Below are positions 30,313 through 31,737 of a DNA stretch of 31,737 bases, one piece after another (the first letter of the stretch is position 1; each line of letters opens with the position of its first letter). Location: positions 1 to 31,737 of the forward strand of contig CAKPDR010000016.1 in assembly GCA_934149075.1 (NCBI GenBank). The letters run 5' to 3'. The notes beneath the pieces are model-generated. The model had not been told where the DNA came from and ran no database searches. It saw only the letters and a list, made by a program, of their open reading frames with translations. A program made the translations under genes and the position numbers. This DNA is from an uncultured Clostridia bacterium (GTDB lineage: Bacteria; Bacillota; Clostridia; TANB77; CAG-508).

Positions 30313-30393
30313 ACAGGATTAGAAGAAAACAAAAAATATGAATTGATTGAAAAAACAGCACCTTATGGATATGAAACAATTGAAAAAATCTAA
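30313..30393 (+). pseudogene. Cna-B/SpaA-like adhesin domain remnant
   Basis: Twenty-six codons without a start read TGLEENKKYELIEKTAPYGY then ETIEKI-stop. This is the closing strand signature of Cna-B/SpaA prealbumin-like domains (GL..N..Y.L.E..AP.GY), found in pilins and surface adhesins. It is all that is left of such a gene here. The promoter of the next gene overlaps its end. Confidence 0.65.
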
Positions 30394-30408
30394 TTTCTAT
30401 GATATAAA
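30380..30408 (+). promoter_or_regulatory. Promoter of the 30449 gene
   Basis: TTGAAA (30380-30385), a 17-base spacer and TATAAA (30403-30408), built from the tail of the Cna-B remnant. Confidence 0.6.
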
Positions 30409-30448
30409 TTTAATATAAAATAGTAATTTTTAGAAAGAAGGTTTGCAT

Positions 30449-31231
30449 ATGAAGAAAAAAATTATTATTCTTGTAATTTGTACTATAATATTAATAATAT
30501 TTTTATCTGGTGTAATATTTTTTTATAAAGATAAAAAAACAGATAAAACAGAAAAATCCGATAAATATTCTGCTATTTTAGATAAAGAAGGAAATATTAT
30601 ATATGATATGTCTAAAAATAACGAAATTACAGAAGTAATTAAAGATACGGTTATTCAAGGAATAGTTGAACTAAATCATAATGGATATATTTATATATTT
30701 AATGGACAACATTTTGGAGAATTTGGTTTTGAAATGAAGGAATATACTAGAGCAAATATTAATAATAAAAACCAAAAATGTTTAGATTATTTTACATTGA
30801 AGGAATATGATACAAATTATATACAAGAAGGAGATATATTGATTTGTAGCGGAGATTTGAGTAAAAAAGGTTATGGTATGGGAGAAAATGATTTTGATAC
30901 TAAAGATAATTCGATTATTGTTTTAAAATCAAATGACTATACCCAAATGAAAAGAGATGCACTAACTGGAAAAAGGACTTATTCTTCAATTGTAACTATT
31001 GGTGATGATTATGTAGAATCTGGATACATTTATTTAAAATATAGTTTAGAAGATGATACTCATTCTGATACTGGTTATAGCTTTCCATTTGCAGTGAAAG
31101 CATATATAACAGATAATACTGAAATAATAGGAAATTTACAAAGAGAAAAAAATGTAAAAGTACAATATGAAAATTCAAATGTACCTTTAGATGAATTAAA
31201 AATAAAATCAATAGAAGTAATTGAAGATTAA
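30449..31231 (+). CDS. Membrane-anchored extracytoplasmic protein, unknown
   Basis: A 260-residue protein with a basic start (MKKK), one hydrophobic helix (about residues 4-26, IIILVICTIILIIFLSGVIFF) and a Lys/Asp/Thr linker, then a predicted beta-rich outer domain (about 45-260). There is no lipobox Cys after the helix, so it is probably an uncleaved anchor rather than a lipoprotein. Acidic turns such as GDILICSGDLSKKGYG and SLEDDTHSDTGYSF are visible, but no catalytic motif. ATG 30449 is chosen because GAAGG precedes it; a TTG six bases earlier is less likely. No family is recognised. The layout is similar to the 7424 gene product. Confidence 0.72.
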   Translation: MKKKIIILVICTIILIIFLSGVIFFYKDKKTDKTEKSDKYSAILDKEGNIIYDMSKNNEITEVIKDTVIQGIVELNHNGYIYIFNGQHFGEFGFEMKEYTRANINNKNQKCLDYFTLKEYDTNYIQEGDILICSGDLSKKGYGMGENDFDTKDNSIIVLKSNDYTQMKRDALTGKRTYSSIVTIGDDYVESGYIYLKYSLEDDTHSDTGYSFPFAVKAYITDNTEIIGNLQREKNVKVQYENSNVPLDELKIKSIEVIED

Positions 31232-31263
31232 TGTAACAATATATGAAACTTTAAAAAAAGATT

Positions 31264-31422
31264 TTGAAGAATGATTTACAAGAATATATTACTGCAGGTT
31301 GTTATTATCTTGACGATATAACACTTTTAGATGAAGATTCATACTTTGAAAAAATTAAGACAGATATTAATAATGTTGATGAAAATAAAATAATATCTAA
31401 TATTATAACAGTAGGAATATAA
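31264..31422 (+). pseudogene. Remnant coding fragment
   Basis: A 52-codon frame from a TTG without ribosome binding site reads plausible protein (EYITAGCYYLDDITLLDEDS and YFEKIKTDINNVDENKII). An upstream piece in another frame (VTIYETLKKDFEE) joins it if one base is shifted near 31270, so this is probably a decayed gene. It occupies the otherwise gene-free 31232-31484 stretch. No family is recognised. Confidence 0.45.
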
Positions 31423-31484
31423 GAGATTTGATTTTGTGATATTATACAGGACTTTTTCTTTTTTTTATTTATATTTTTTATTAT

Positions 31485-31501
31485 TTGTGTTATAATCACA
31501 A
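31485..31501. promoter_or_regulatory. -10 region flanked by an inverted repeat
   Basis: TTGTG-T-TATAAT-CACAA: the -10 hexamer (31491-31496) is enclosed by a TTGTG / CACAA dyad, which could be an operator. The -35 (about 31468) is only T-rich. It lies about 50 bases upstream of the phosphatase gene. Confidence 0.4.
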
Positions 31502-31552
31502 GCATAAAGAAAAAACGATAAAAAACCTCTTATATAGAAAGTGAGGACTATA

Positions 31553-31737
31553 ATGATAAAAGTAATGTTTGTATGTTTAGGTAATATATGTCGTTCTCCA
31601 ATGGCAGAATTTGTACTCAAAGATATGGTAAAAAAGCAAGGATTAGAAAAAGAATTTTATATAAAATCTTCAGCAACTTCTAGTGAAGAAATAGGAAATG
31701 ATATTCATTATGGTACTCGTGATAAACTAATACAAAA
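31553..31737 (+). CDS. Low-molecular-weight protein tyrosine phosphatase (3' truncated)
   Basis: The first 61 residues of a low-molecular-weight phosphatase. VMFVCLGNICRSPMAEFVL carries the C-X5-R-S phosphate-binding loop (Cys8, Arg14) at the canonical place, followed by the usual helix and IKSSATSSEEIGNDIHYGTR. The enzyme removes phosphate from tyrosine, or from arginine in the YwlE subgroup. The conserved catalytic Asp near the C-terminus lies outside the window, and the arginine-versus-tyrosine specificity cannot be decided from this part. The start follows GAGGA. In Bacillus ywlE lies close to ywlC (a Sua5), which echoes the tsaC gene 3.6 kb upstream here. Confidence 0.92.
   Translation, partial: MIKVMFVCLGNICRSPMAEFVLKDMVKKQGLEKEFYIKSSATSSEEIGNDIHYGTRDKLIQ

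Overview
The window is strongly AT-rich, gene-dense DNA. Nearly every gene lies on the + strand behind an AGGAGG-type ribosome binding site and ends at an intrinsic terminator. A yabP-yabQ-divIC cluster (spore formation and division), AT-rich codon use and gut-Clostridia-like protein families point to a spore-forming Bacillota of class Clostridia. No tRNA, rRNA, CRISPR array, transposase or integrase was seen.

Layout. 1-6080 is core chromosome: the end of valS, yabP-yabQ-divIC, rho, a pentapeptide-repeat gene, a DUF2238 membrane gene, gpmA and a TraX-family gene. 6094-9770 is accessory and partly decayed: two tandem diverged paralogues of unknown function, a membrane-anchored protein, small unknown genes, and stumps of a maltose O-acetyltransferase and a GNAT acetyltransferase. 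9797-12725 holds a large protein with a glycine-rich membrane segment, apparently broken by a frameshift or deletion near 10320, followed by a conserved multi-pass membrane protein. 12773-16447 is a DNA-damage cassette: a radical-SAM protein of the spore-photoproduct-lyase family, an SOS-type Y-family polymerase and a YolD-like protein. A LexA-like box overlaps the -35 of the polymerase promoter, and a long hairpin covers the start of the lyase-like gene.

16474-27254 looks like a defence or stress island. It holds a CbbX/SpoVK-type AAA+ ATPase with an unknown N-terminal half, a WYL-domain regulator, a minus-strand Cys/His protein with its own promoter, two overlapping DUF262 genes (the first carries a DUF1524/HNH nuclease domain), a soluble Clp_N-AAA+-M41 peptidase chimera, and a small protein gene of clearly higher GC. 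27270 to the end holds a TsaC/Sua5-family tRNA-modification gene, a DUF2779 protein combining a Cas4-like nuclease with a DEDDy exonuclease, small unknown genes, three gene remnants (one a Cna-B adhesin fragment), and the start of a low-molecular-weight tyrosine phosphatase cut by the window edge.

The best candidates for undescribed biology are the 16474-26529 island (paired DUF262 proteins beside a Clp/FtsH-type chimera), the lyase-like protein that appears to have Ser in place of the catalytic Cys, and a duplicated hairpin-plus-promoter element at 2999 and 8408. All functional statements come from reading translated motifs by eye; no database search was run.
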